Assembly (NCBI RefSeq): GCF_900113225.1
Contig: NZ_FOZE01000002.1
Span: 2,025,989-2,089,988, forward strand
From: Mitsuaria sp. PDC51
GTDB lineage: Bacteria; Pseudomonadota; Gammaproteobacteria; Burkholderiales; Burkholderiaceae_C
Length of the DNA stretch: 64,000 nucleotides
Direction: 5' to 3'
Part shown: positions 28,410-39,345 of the stretch, piece after piece
Layout of the letters: each line of letters starts with the position of its first letter
Position numbering within the stretch: position 1 is the first letter of the stretch
Made by a program: the position numbers and the translations under genes
The notes under the pieces: generated by a model
Seen by the model: the letters and a program-made list of their open reading frames with translations, nothing else
What the model was told of the DNA's origin: nothing
Database searches by the model: none

Positions 28410-29474
28410 TTACTCGAGGTCGAACAGCTGCCCCGCCTGCTTGGGCGGCGCCACGCCGAGGTGACGATAGGCCGCCAGCGTCGCGATCCGTCCCCGCGGC
28501 GTGCGCTGCAGGAAGCCTTGCTGGATCAGATAGGGCTCGATGACGTCCTCGATGGTGCCGGGCTCCTCGCCGATGGCGGCGGCGACGTTGTCCAGCCCCA
28601 CCGGGCCGCCGTCGAAGCGGTGCACCACCGCCTCCAGCAGCTTGCGGTCCATCAGGTCGAAGCCCAGCGGATCGACGTCCAGCATCGCCAGCGCCTTCTC
28701 CGCGATGGTGCGGGTGATGGTGCCGTCGCTCTTGACCTCGGCATAGTCGCGCACGCGGCGCAGCAGCCGGTTGGCGATCCGCGGCGTGCCCCGCGAGCGC
28801 CGCGCCACCTCGAGCGCCCCGGCCGGCTCGATCGCGGCGCCGAGCAGCGAGGCCGAGCGCGTCACGATGCGCTGCAGCTCGTCGGCGGTGTAGAACTCCA
28901 GCCGCGCCACGATGCCGAAGCGATCGCGCAGCGGGTTGGTCAGCATGCCGGCGCGCGTCGTGGCCCCGACCAGCGTGAAGGGCTGCAGGTCCAGCTTGAT
29001 CGAGCGGGCCGCCGGGCCCTCGCCGATCATGATGTCGATCTGGTAGTCCTCCAGCGCCGGGTACAGGATTTCCTCGACGACCGGCGACAGCCGGTGGATC
29101 TCGTCGATGAAGAGCACGTCGTTGCGCTCGAGGTTGGTCAGGATGGCCGCCAGGTCCTTGGGTTTCTCCAGCACCGGCCCGCTGGTCTGGCGCAGGTTCA
29201 CGCCCAGCTCCGCGGCGACGATGTGGCTCAGCGTGGTCTTGCCCAGGCCGGGGGGGCCGAACAGCAGCACATGGTCGAGCGCCTCGCGCCGCTTCTTGGC
29301 GGCGCCGATGAAGATCTCCAGTTGCTCCCGCGCCTTGGCCTGGCCGACGTATTCATCGAGCAGCTTGGGCCGCAGCGCACGCTCGATCGCGTCCTCGTTG
29401 GGCGAGGCGGGATGGGCGCTGATCAGGCGGGCCTGCTGCGGCGCGGGGGTGAAGTCGTCGGTCTGGATGCTCAT
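28410..29474 (-). CDS. ruvB: Holliday junction ATP-dependent DNA helicase RuvB
   Basis: A 354-aa AAA+ motor that drives branch migration together with RuvA. Walker A is GPPGLGKT, Walker B is LFIDEIH, and the family opening [11 protein letters not shown] and the arginine-rich winged-helix C-terminus (RTPRGR) are present. It lies 28 bp downstream of ruvA in the same direction, the normal ruvAB order. The resolvase gene ruvC is not adjacent. Length and motifs are standard. Confidence 0.98.
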   Translation of the reverse strand: MSIQTDDFTPAPQQARLISAHPASPNEDAIERALRPKLLDEYVGQAKAREQLEIFIGAAKKRREALDHVLLFGPPGLGKTTLSHIVAAELGVNLRQTSGPVLEKPKDLAAILTNLERNDVLFIDEIHRLSPVVEEILYPALEDYQIDIMIGEGPAARSIKLDLQPFTLVGATTRAGMLTNPLRDRFGIVARLEFYTADELQRIVTRSASLLGAAIEPAGALEVARRSRGTPRIANRLLRRVRDYAEVKSDGTITRTIAEKALAMLDVDPLGFDLMDRKLLEAVVHRFDGGPVGLDNVAAAIGEEPGTIEDVIEPYLIQQGFLQRTPRGRIATLAAYRHLGVAPPKQAGQLFDLE

Positions 29475-29502
29475 GGCGAGGGGCAGGGCGGCTGGGGGCC
29501 GA

Positions 29503-30072
29503 TCATGACAGGTGCTTCATCGCCAGCTTGATGCCGTCGCTGACGCCGACGTCCGCCGGCAGCGTCTTGAGCGCGGCGCCGGCTTCCTTTTCGCTGTAGC
29601 CCAGGGCCACCAGCGCCTGCAGGATGTCCGCCTGCGCGTCGTTCGCGATCGCCACCGGTTGCGACAGGTCGGGGCTGAGCTTGCCCTTGAGTTCCAGCAG
29701 CAGCCGCTCGGCGGTCTTCTTGCCGATGCCCGGCACCTTGACCAGCCGTCCGGCCTCCTGGCGTGACACCGCCTGCGCCAGGTCGCCGACCGACATGCCC
29801 GACAGCAGCGACAGCGCCATCTTCGGTCCCACGCCGCTGATCTTGATCAGCAGGCGGAAGGTGGCGCGTTCCTCGGCGGTGAGGAAGCCGAACAGCACAT
29901 GGGCGTCCTCGCGGATGCTGAGGTGGGTCAACAGCGTCGCGCGCTCGCCCAGGTTCGGCAGGTTGAAGAAGGTGCTCATCGGCACGTCGACTTCGTAGCC
30001 GACGCCTTGCACGTCGATGAGAACCTGCGGGGGCGACTTTTCCGCGATGACGCCGGTGAGCTTGCCGATCAT
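29503..30072 (-). CDS. ruvA: Holliday junction branch migration protein RuvA
   Basis: A 189-aa protein that binds four-way junctions and loads RuvB. It opens with MIGKLTGVI, the standard OB-fold start, followed by helix-hairpin-helix motifs ([15 protein letters not shown] and [20 protein letters not shown]). The C-terminal domain that contacts RuvB (about residues 140-189) is complete. It is the first gene of the ruvAB pair. The 110 bp upstream hold no other gene. Confidence 0.98.
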   Translation of the reverse strand: MIGKLTGVIAEKSPPQVLIDVQGVGYEVDVPMSTFFNLPNLGERATLLTHLSIREDAHVLFGFLTAEERATFRLLIKISGVGPKMALSLLSGMSVGDLAQAVSRQEAGRLVKVPGIGKKTAERLLLELKGKLSPDLSQPVAIANDAQADILQALVALGYSEKEAGAALKTLPADVGVSDGIKLAMKHLS

Positions 30073-30182
30073 GGGCGCGGATTATCCGCGTTCGGCGGCG
30101 CCCGGCGGGCGTTTCGCTGGATGTTTGTCCAGTATTTTCCCGAGGCCGGCGAACCCCGCCCGGCGCGCGGCCGGTGCGGCGC

Positions 30183-30836
30183 TCAATTGCGGCCGAACAG
30201 GCCCAGGCGCTGCGCTTCGAGAGCCGCCTCGGCGCGCGAGCTCACGTTGAGCTTGCGATAGATCTGCTTGACGTAGTCCGCGATCGTGTGGCGCGACAGG
30301 CCCAGCTGCACGCCGATCTCCGGCAGCGTGAAGCCCTTGGCCACGCGCAGCAGCACCTCGGTTTCGCGGTCCGTCAGCGAGACCTCGTGCAGCACCTGCG
30401 CCGCCTGCGGCCGGCGCTGCGAGGTGAAGTAGGCGATGACCTTGCGCGCGATCGACGGCGACAGCGGCGGCTCGCCCTGGCTGATGCGCTGCAGCTGCTC
30501 GACCAGCAGCTCGCGCGACTGCTCCTTGAGCAGGTAGCCGAAGGCGCCGGCCTGCAGCGCGGGGAAGAGGTGCTCGTCGTCGTCGTGGATGGTGACGATG
30601 ACCGACTGGACCTCCGGCTGCTTCTCGCGCAGCGCCGAGATCACGTCGACGCCGGAGCCGTCGGGCAGGCCCAGGTCCAGCAGCGCCAGCGTGAAGCGCT
30701 GCGTGCTGACCTGCTGCAGCGCGTCCTGCACCCGCGAGCATTCGGTGACCACCGCGTTGGCGAAGACCTGTTTGACCAGGACCTTGAGCCAGGCGCGGAT
30801 TTCGGGAATGTCTTCGAGCAGCAGGATGTGGTTCAT
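30183..30836 (-). CDS. NarL/FixJ-type response regulator
   Basis: A 217-aa two-component regulator. The receiver domain has the acidic pair E8-D9, the phospho-acceptor D54 in LLDLGLPDG and the conserved K104. The LuxR-type helix-turn-helix is at about residues 150-205 (SLTDRETEVLLRVAKG, then GLSRHTIADYVKQIYRKLNVSSR). The kinase gene is immediately upstream in the same direction, 159 bp away, so they are cognate partners. The target genes are unknown. Confidence 0.93.
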   Translation of the reverse strand: MNHILLLEDIPEIRAWLKVLVKQVFANAVVTECSRVQDALQQVSTQRFTLALLDLGLPDGSGVDVISALREKQPEVQSVIVTIHDDDEHLFPALQAGAFGYLLKEQSRELLVEQLQRISQGEPPLSPSIARKVIAYFTSQRRPQAAQVLHEVSLTDRETEVLLRVAKGFTLPEIGVQLGLSRHTIADYVKQIYRKLNVSSRAEAALEAQRLGLFGRN

Positions 30837-30995
30837 GGCGCGGGATTCTTGCTCAGGAATGAGGCGCCGGCAGCCTGCCTGGCGGGTGTTTGCAACGGTA
30901 CGGCTTTCTCGGCGGGCTGACCATCCGGATCGGCGCCGGAGTGTGGCGTCGTCGGCAATGGATCACGCCGCGGGCGGCTTTGCAGCCGGCGCGCC

Positions 30996-32474
30996 TCAAA
31001 GCGGGATGGTCAGCCGGATCACCGTGCCCCAGCCGGGGCCGGATTCGACCAGGCACTGGCCATGCATCTGCTTGGCGCGCGCCTTCATGCTGGCCATGCC
31101 GTGTCCCTTGTCCAGGCGACCTTCCAGCTCGAGCGGGATGCCCTGGCCGTTGTCCTGGATCACCACCGAGAAGTAGCCGTCCTGGGCCGAGCAGCTGATC
31201 ACGCAATGCGTCGCGCCGCTGTGCTTGATGATGTTGCTGACCGATTCGCGCAGGATGCGCGTGGTCTGCACGTAGGCGCGCGCGGGGAAGGTGTGCTCGA
31301 TGTCCTCGGCCGGCGATTTCCATTCCGCCAGGATGTTGGCCTGGGCCAGCCGGGAGACGACCTCCGCGCGCCAGTCGCCGAGCGCGTCCAGCAGCTGGAC
31401 CGGCTTGCCGGTCAGGCCGCGCACCGACAGCCGCATTTCCTCGAGCGCCTCGCGCGCCAGCGTCGAGATGCGGTCCGACTCGCTGGTGTGGACGATGGTC
31501 AGCAGCTTGGCGCCGAGGTCGTCGTGCAGGTCGGCGGCGATGCGCTTGCGCTCGCGCTCGGTGACCTGCTCCAGCTTGGCCTCGGCGACCTGGTCGAAAT
31601 GGCGCTCCAGTTCCGCGATGCGTTCCTGCAGGCGCAACTCCCCTTGCAGCACGGCGAGCTCGGCCTGCGTCAGCGCCCGGGCGAACTCGCGCACGCGATG
31701 CAGGCCCAGGCCCAGCAGCGACAGCGGGCCGAGGATGCCGGCCAGCCCGCTGCCCGGCAGGAACCAGGCCGACAGCACCGCCAGCGCGCCGAAGCCGACC
31801 AGCACGCAGCTCAGGACGAAGTCGAAGCGCGGGTAGCGCTCCTCGAGCGTCGGCAGGAACATGTCCTGCCACAGCTGCCAGAGATGCCATCCCATGGCCA
31901 CCAGCAACTGGGCACCCAGCCACCACAGCGCGAAGCCGGCCACGCGCGAGGCCGGCACCGGCAGCAGCAGGGCGGCGGGGAAGAGCAGGGCCTGCGCCAG
32001 CAGCAGGCGATGCAGGCGCCGGTCGCGGCGCCGAGTGCGACGCATCAGGTAATGGACCGCGCACCAGAGCAGCCACGGCGCCAGGACCACCGCGATCGCC
32101 GTCTGCCAGGAGGACAGCGGCGACAGGCCGACCATGACCACCCAGCCCGGCATCAGCGCCAGCAGCCAGGCGATGTGGCGCTGGGCGCGGCGCTGCCAGA
32201 TCAGCAGGCCCAGCGCGAAGGCCATCAACACCAGCGCGGACTGCAGGCCATAAGCCAGCTGCGGCGCGAGCTTGCTCCAGAGCGTCGCGAAGGACCAGGT
32301 GGAGATGCCCTCGCCACTGGCGGCTGCGGCGCCCGCCACCTGGGCGAGGCAGACCGGCACCGCCAGGGTCAGGGCGGCCGCGGTGCCGGCGGCGAACTGC
32401 CTCGCGGCGCCCGGTGCCGCCGCGGCCGAGTTGCGGCCGGCGGCCTCCCCGTGTTGTTCTGTGGTCCGGTGCAT
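30996..32474 (-). CDS. Membrane histidine kinase (HisKA_3 type)
   Basis: A 492-aa sensor kinase. The N-terminal 260 residues contain about seven hydrophobic helices, separated by short basic loops. A coiled coil (about residues 265-315) leads to the HisKA_3 dimerisation segment ERKRIAADLHDDLGAKL with the phospho-acceptor histidine, and a HATPase domain with the N box SVSNIIKHS and the G box DNGQGI follows. The start at 32474 replaces an earlier ATG at 32513 that overlaps the divergent phoH region. The signal is probably membrane-associated but unknown. The response-regulator gene follows downstream. Confidence 0.9.
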   Translation of the reverse strand: MHRTTEQHGEAAGRNSAAAAPGAARQFAAGTAAALTLAVPVCLAQVAGAAAASGEGISTWSFATLWSKLAPQLAYGLQSALVLMAFALGLLIWQRRAQRHIAWLLALMPGWVVMVGLSPLSSWQTAIAVVLAPWLLWCAVHYLMRRTRRRDRRLHRLLLAQALLFPAALLLPVPASRVAGFALWWLGAQLLVAMGWHLWQLWQDMFLPTLEERYPRFDFVLSCVLVGFGALAVLSAWFLPGSGLAGILGPLSLLGLGLHRVREFARALTQAELAVLQGELRLQERIAELERHFDQVAEAKLEQVTERERKRIAADLHDDLGAKLLTIVHTSESDRISTLAREALEEMRLSVRGLTGKPVQLLDALGDWRAEVVSRLAQANILAEWKSPAEDIEHTFPARAYVQTTRILRESVSNIIKHSGATHCVISCSAQDGYFSVVIQDNGQGIPLELEGRLDKGHGMASMKARAKQMHGQCLVESGPGWGTVIRLTIPL

Positions 32475-32566
32475 GGGGCGCGATTGTGCAGGCGCGGCAC
32501 GCGCGTGGCACATCGACGCGCGACAATACCGCCCTCAACCCCCCTGAATACGGAGCTTCCTCCGCC

Positions 32567-33864
<1,298 letters not shown>

Positions 33865-33868
<4 letters not shown>

Positions 33869-34311
33869 GCCGTCCGGAACTGAGCCTGTCGCTGCAATTC
33901 GCCGATCCGCGCCACAAGGCGCAGTTGCCGCGGCACAAGGTCATCCGCTGGATGCGCGCGGCGCTCGAGCTGCCGGGCGAGATCACGGTGCGCATCGTCG
34001 ACGCGGAGGAAGGCCAGGCGCTCAACCGCGAGTACCGGTCGAAGGACTACGCGACCAACGTGCTGACCTTCGACTACACGCACGAGCCGGTGGTCGCCGC
34101 GGACCTGGTGATCTGCGCCGAGGTCGTCGAGCGCGAGGCCAAGGAAATGGGCCTGGACCTCGCCGCGCATTACGCGCACATGCTGGTCCACGGCACGCTG
34201 CACGCGCAGGGCTACGACCACGAGGAAGACGACGAGGCCGAGTGCATGGAAGCGCGCGAGACCGAGATCATGCTCGGTCTGGGTTTCGCCGATCCCTACG
34301 CGAAGCGCTGA
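33865..34311 (+). CDS. ybeY: Endoribonuclease YbeY
   Basis: A 148-aa single-strand-specific metallo-endoribonuclease involved in 16S rRNA 3'-end maturation. The zinc-binding histidine motif is [11 protein letters not shown], with the acidic run EEDDEAE after it, as in the family. The start codon overlaps the phoH stop (ATGA). Length is standard. Confidence 0.97.
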
Positions 34312-34351
34312 GGCGGGCGCGCCGCGGCCGGCGCCCGAGCGCTACTGCTCG

Positions 34352-35446
34352 CTACTGCTGGGAGCCGAGATAGCGCTTGCGCCAGAAGAAGGCGCCGAGC
34401 GCCAGCGCGGTGACCACCATCACGCCGACGGCGATCCAGAAGCCGGTGGCGGCGTGGATCAGCGGCAGGTTGTCGAAGTTCATGCCGAAGACGCCGGTGA
34501 TCAGGTTCAGCGGCAGGAAGATGGCCGTGAGCACGGTCAGCGTCCGCATGATGTTGTTGGTGCGCTCGCCGGTGAGCGAGAAGTGCATCTGCACCGAGGT
34601 CTCCGCGGAGGTCTCCAGCCGCCGGACATGGGTCAGCACCCGCTCGATGTGTTCGAGCACGTCCCGCGAGCGCACACGCAGCAGTTCGCGCTCGCGCTCC
34701 GCGCGGGCATCGCCGGCCGGCCATTCGCCCAGCGCGTCGATCCACTCCTGCACCGCGCTGCGCTGGTCCTCGCAGAGGTCCTCCAGCCGCGAGAGCGTGT
34801 CGCGCGCATGCAGCACGACGGACCAGTCCCGGAAGTGGCCGCGGCGGTCCAGCAGCAGGCCCTGCAGCGTCGTCAGCTGGCGGGTCAGCAGCCGGCGCAG
34901 GTCCAGGTAGCTGTCCACCATGTGGTTGACCATGCGCAGCATCAGCTCGGCCGGGCTGGTCGGGAGCCGCGTGCTGCCGCGCAGGTCGCGGCCCTCCTGC
35001 TGCGCACCGAGCTTGCCGGCGAAGTAGTCGCGCAGCGAGCACTCGCCCGGATGCACGGTGATCAGGACGCGGTCGAAGACGGCGAAACCGACGGGACTGG
35101 TGTCGATCGCTTTCAGCGCGTCGTTGACGCCCGCGGCGTTGCGGGGTTCGTCGTCGGCCAGGAGTTGCTGGCTGCCCGGTATCGTCGCCAGCCGGCGGAA
35201 GACCATGAGGTCGTACCAGCTGGTGTAGTCGAAGTGCGAGGGCAGCTGCGGATTCATCAGGTCCGAGACATGCAGGTCGAGCAGCTGCGCGCCCGACCAG
35301 CGTGTCAGCCGCTGCTGCAGCGCGCCGAGTTGCAGTTCGAACTCGCGTCGCGGCAGGCCGATCCACAGGAAGCCCTCCGGGGGGAGGTCCTCGGGCAGCG
35401 CGGCCAGTTCCTCGTAGAGCGCGTCGCTGAGATGGAAGATGCGCAT
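34352..35446 (-). CDS. CorA-like divalent metal ion transporter
   Basis: A 364-aa CorA/ZntB-superfamily protein. A long cytoplasmic part is followed by two C-terminal membrane helices; the signature GMN follows the first helix (VFGMNFDNLPL), and the second helix leads into a short basic tail (FFWRKRYLGSQQ). The loop after GMN lacks the acidic MPEL of classical magnesium CorA, so the transported metal is open (magnesium, cobalt, or zinc export as in ZntB). The start at 35446 opens the typical MRIFHLSD; an upstream ATG at 35485 would overlap the end of hemB. Confidence 0.9.
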   Translation of the reverse strand: MRIFHLSDALYEELAALPEDLPPEGFLWIGLPRREFELQLGALQQRLTRWSGAQLLDLHVSDLMNPQLPSHFDYTSWYDLMVFRRLATIPGSQQLLADDEPRNAAGVNDALKAIDTSPVGFAVFDRVLITVHPGECSLRDYFAGKLGAQQEGRDLRGSTRLPTSPAELMLRMVNHMVDSYLDLRRLLTRQLTTLQGLLLDRRGHFRDWSVVLHARDTLSRLEDLCEDQRSAVQEWIDALGEWPAGDARAERERELLRVRSRDVLEHIERVLTHVRRLETSAETSVQMHFSLTGERTNNIMRTLTVLTAIFLPLNLITGVFGMNFDNLPLIHAATGFWIAVGVMVVTALALGAFFWRKRYLGSQQ

Positions 35447-35477
35447 GCGTCGGTCGGGCAGGCCGCGTGCCGCGGCC

Positions 35478-36518
<1,041 letters not shown>

Positions 36519-36569
36519 CTAGGGGAAAGCCGAGATTCCGAAATTCGGCAGATCTGTTAAAGTCGCTCC

Positions 36570-36682
36570 TGAATGATAGCCGTTCGGCTGTCGTTCCCTG
36601 CTTTTCCTCCCTGAGCAGGAGCCTTAGCGTGATGACAGCGATAAGGCTTTCCGACCCCGGCTGTGAAGCCGGGGTTTTTTTT
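36570..36682 (+). ncRNA. Candidate small RNA or structured leader upstream of hemJ
   Basis: Between hemB and hemJ lies a 113-nt stretch with three consecutive stem-loops: 36574-36591 (7 bp with one G-T), a stem AGCCTTA/TAAGGCT at about 36620-36648, and a strong Rho-independent terminator at 36655-36682. A weak promoter (TTCCGA, 16 bases, TAAAGT at 36558-36563) precedes it. The terminator lies before the hemJ start, so a short RNA ending here is expected. It could be a free regulatory RNA or an attenuator controlling hemJ. I do not recognise an Rfam family. Confidence 0.5.
36655..36682 (+). terminator. Strong Rho-independent terminator before hemJ
   Basis: CCCCGGCT (36655-36662), loop GTGA, AGCCGGGG (36667-36674) and eight T. 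It lies 21 bp upstream of the hemJ start codon and has no coding gene ahead of it on this strand. Confidence 0.93.
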
Positions 36683-36703
36683 CGCGCCATCCATAATGCC
36701 GCG

Positions 36704-37132
36704 ATGCTCTGGATCAAAGCGCTTCATATCATTTTCGTCGCCGCGTGGTTCGCCGGCCTGTTCTACCTGCCGCGGATCTTCGTGAACCTGGCCATGGTGC
36801 CGGCCGACAGCCATGCCGAACGCGAGCGACTGCTGCTGATGGCCCTGAAGCTCTACCGCTTCAGCAGCGGGTTGATGCTGCTGGCGCTGCTCTTCGGCGG
36901 CATTCTCTGGCTTTATTACGGCATCGGTCGCGGTCCGGGCAATGGCTGGATGCATGCCAAGCTGGCGCTGGTGGTGGTGGTGATCGGCTACCACCACATG
37001 TGTCGCGCCTTCCTGCGCAAGTTCGAGCTGATCGCCAACCGCCGCAGCCACAAGTGGTTCCGCGTCTTCAACGAGGTCTCGGTGCTGCTGTTCGCGGCGA
37101 TCGTGATCCTGGTCGTCGTCAAGCCTTTCTGA
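36704..37132 (+). CDS. hemJ: HemJ-family protoporphyrinogen oxidase
   Basis: A 142-aa membrane protein of the HemJ (UPF0093/CopD-like) family, which oxidises protoporphyrinogen IX. It opens with MLWIKALHIIFVAAWFAGLFYLPR, containing the conserved early histidine, and later has NGWMHAKLALV with the second family signature. Four hydrophobic helices are visible. The adjacent hemB supports a heme role. It is followed 7 bp later by a VanZ gene in the same direction. Its translation start is the ATG at 36704; the open frame upstream runs through the terminator. Confidence 0.9.
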   Translation: MLWIKALHIIFVAAWFAGLFYLPRIFVNLAMVPADSHAERERLLLMALKLYRFSSGLMLLALLFGGILWLYYGIGRGPGNGWMHAKLALVVVVIGYHHMCRAFLRKFELIANRRSHKWFRVFNEVSVLLFAAIVILVVVKPF

Positions 37133-37139
37133 TCCCGTG

Positions 37140-38351
37140 ATGCAGCGGCGCAGCTCCGCCACCTGGCTGGCCCTGTGCTACGCCGTGCTGGTGGTCTACG
37201 CCAGCCTCTACCCCTTCTGGCCCTGGCGGATGCCGCCGAGCCTGCCCTGGCCCGGCGTCATCGGCCTGCCTTGGCCGCGCTACTGGGGCAAGTTCGACCT
37301 CTGGATCAACGTCGCCGGCTACTGGCCGCTGGGCCTGCTGTGCTTTTCCGCGGTGATCCGCAGTGGCGGCGGCCTGTGGCGCGCGCTGCTGCTGACGCTG
37401 GTCGGCCTGCCGCTGCTGTCGTTCGCGATGGAGACGCTGCAGTACTTCCTCCCTGGCCGCGTTCCTTCTCTGGCGGACTTCCTGCTCAACAGCGCCGGCG
37501 CCTGGCTGGGCGCGTTCTGCGCCTGGGGCGTGCTGCGACTGGACGGTCTGGCGCGCTGGAACGGTTGGCGCGAGCGCTGGTTCGTGCCGCACAGCGCCGG
37601 CGCGCTGGCGCTGCTGGCGCTGTGGCCGGTGGGCCTGCTGTATCCGGCGCCGCTGCCGCTGGGCCTGGGCCAGCTGTTTCCCCGCCTGCGCGAATGGGCG
37701 GAGCTGCTGCTCCAGAACACGCCCTGGGAGCTGGTGCCCCGGGAACTAGCCGACGATCCGCCGCTGCCACCCGGCCTGGAAGCGATCGCCATCGCGATGG
37801 GGCTGCTGGCGCCTTGCCTGCTGGCCTTGTCGGTGGCCCGGCCGGGCCGGCGGCGGGCGCTGCTGGTGCTGGGCGCGGTGGCGCTGGGCGTGACCACCAC
37901 GGCCTGGTCGACGCTGCTGAACTTCGGACCCGACCACGCCTGGGCCTGGCTGACGCCGACGACCGAGCCCGGCCTGATCGCCGGCGGCGTGCTGGCGCTG
38001 CTGGCGGCGTTCATGTCCCGGCGCGCCAACGCGGCCTGGGGCCTGGTGGTGCTGACCGCGCTGATCGCGCTGATGGCCGAGGCCCCGTCCGACCCCTACC
38101 TGCTGGAGAGCCTGCAGTTCTGGGAGCAGGGGCGCTTCGTCAACCTGTACGGCCTGGCGCAATGGGTGGGCTGGTTGTGGCCCTTCGCGGCGCTGGCCTG
38201 GCTGCTGTACGGGGTCACGCAGAGCGACCGGCCCCTGCCGCCGCGACCGCCGGAACCACCGCCGGGCGGGCGCTCTGAAGGACAAGCAGGTCGTGACGAA
38301 ACGCACGAACGGCCGGTCGGTGGAAACCCTGAAACTACAATCCCGCGATGA
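37140..38351 (+). CDS. VanZ-family membrane protein
   Basis: A 403-aa multi-spanning membrane protein whose first 130 residues match the VanZ-like domain (LYPFWPWR, then FAMETLQYFLPGRVPSLADFLLN). The C-terminal half adds about five more hydrophobic segments and a proline-rich, arginine-rich tail (about residues 365-403) that is probably cytoplasmic. VanZ-like proteins are linked to teicoplanin resistance in enterococci, but the function of the many proteobacterial relatives is unknown. Its stop overlaps the ferredoxin start by ATGA, which indicates coupling. Confidence 0.85.
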   Translation: MQRRSSATWLALCYAVLVVYASLYPFWPWRMPPSLPWPGVIGLPWPRYWGKFDLWINVAGYWPLGLLCFSAVIRSGGGLWRALLLTLVGLPLLSFAMETLQYFLPGRVPSLADFLLNSAGAWLGAFCAWGVLRLDGLARWNGWRERWFVPHSAGALALLALWPVGLLYPAPLPLGLGQLFPRLREWAELLLQNTPWELVPRELADDPPLPPGLEAIAIAMGLLAPCLLALSVARPGRRRALLVLGAVALGVTTTAWSTLLNFGPDHAWAWLTPTTEPGLIAGGVLALLAAFMSRRANAAWGLVVLTALIALMAEAPSDPYLLESLQFWEQGRFVNLYGLAQWVGWLWPFAALAWLLYGVTQSDRPLPPRPPEPPPGGRSEGQAGRDETHERPVGGNPETTIPR

Positions 38352-38680
38352 GCTCCACCAGCTACTACCAACGCCACATCTTCTTCTGCCTGAACCAGCG
38401 CGAGGGCGAGAACGCCTGCCTGCAGCACGATGCGCAGGCCGCCTTCGACCACTGCAAGCAGCGGGTGAAAGCGGAGAAGCTCGCCGGCAAGGGCGGCGTG
38501 CGCGTGAACAAGGCCGGCTGCCTGGACCGCTGCGCCGGGGGGCCCGTGGCGGTGGTGTATCCGGACGCGGTCTGGTACTCCTTCGTCGACAACAGCGACA
38601 TCGACGAGATCGTCGAGCGCCATCTCAAGCACGGCGAAGTCGTCGAGCGCCTGGTGCTCGACGATTCGGTCGGCCGCTGA
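38348..38680 (+). CDS. Thioredoxin-like [2Fe-2S] ferredoxin
   Basis: A 110-aa ferredoxin of the thioredoxin-fold type (similar to the Aquifex and clostridial [2Fe-2S] proteins). Candidate cluster ligands are C14, C24, C58 and C62 (KAGCLDRCAGGP); C36 is an extra cysteine. The gene overlaps the VanZ stop by four bases and is followed 16 bp later by a hydrolase. Electron-transfer partners are not known for this gene order. Confidence 0.9.
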   Translation: MSSTSYYQRHIFFCLNQREGENACLQHDAQAAFDHCKQRVKAEKLAGKGGVRVNKAGCLDRCAGGPVAVVYPDAVWYSFVDNSDIDEIVERHLKHGEVVERLVLDDSVGR

Positions 38681-38696
38681 GCGGGAGCCCGACTCG

Positions 38697-39332
38697 ATGA
38701 ATGCACAGACCCAGCGCCGGCAGATCGCCGGCCCGGCCGGCGAGATCGAATGCGCCGTCGACGAACCCGCGGTCGACGCCGGTCCGCTGCGCGGCGTGGT
38801 GGTGATCTGCCATCCCAATCCGACGCAGGGCGGCACGATGGACAACAAGGTGGTGCAGACGATCGCCCGCGCCTTCGTGCACCTGGGCTATCGCACCGTG
38901 CGCTTCAACTTCCGCGGCATCGGCAAGTCGCAGGGCGTCTGGGACGAAGGTCGGGGCGAGGTCGACGATGCACTGGCCGTGATCGCCGCCTTCCGCGACG
39001 CGGCGCTGCCGCTGGCGCTGGCCGGTTTCTCGTTCGGCGGCTTCGTCGCGTCGCAGGCGGCGCTCCAGCTCGAGCAGCCGGCCGAGCGCCTGCTGCTGGT
39101 CGGTCCGGCCGCCAGCCGCTTCGGCGTCGCGACGGTGCCGGCCGATACCGTCGTGATCCACGGCGAACAGGACGATGTGGTGCCGCTGAGCGCGGTGCTG
39201 GACTGGGCGCGCCCGCAGGCGCTGCCGGTCATCGTGGTGCCCGGCGTCGGGCATTTCTTCCATGGGCAGTTGCCGCTGCTCAAGAACCTCGTGCTGCGCA
39301 GCTGGCATGCCGTCGGCGAAGCGCGCGCCTAA
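38697..39332 (+). CDS. Alpha/beta hydrolase (COG2945-like)
   Basis: A 211-aa serine hydrolase. The oxyanion segment is CHPNPTQGGTMDNK, the nucleophile elbow is GFSFGG, and the acid and histidine lie in HGEQDDVVP and VPGVGHFFHG. Proteins of this short type are widespread but functionally unassigned. It is the third of four co-oriented genes (VanZ, ferredoxin, hydrolase, carboxypeptidase) with small gaps. Confidence 0.9.
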   Translation: MNAQTQRRQIAGPAGEIECAVDEPAVDAGPLRGVVVICHPNPTQGGTMDNKVVQTIARAFVHLGYRTVRFNFRGIGKSQGVWDEGRGEVDDALAVIAAFRDAALPLALAGFSFGGFVASQAALQLEQPAERLLLVGPAASRFGVATVPADTVVIHGEQDDVVPLSAVLDWARPQALPVIVVPGVGHFFHGQLPLLKNLVLRSWHAVGEARA

Positions 39333-39345
39333 GGATTTCCCTCGA

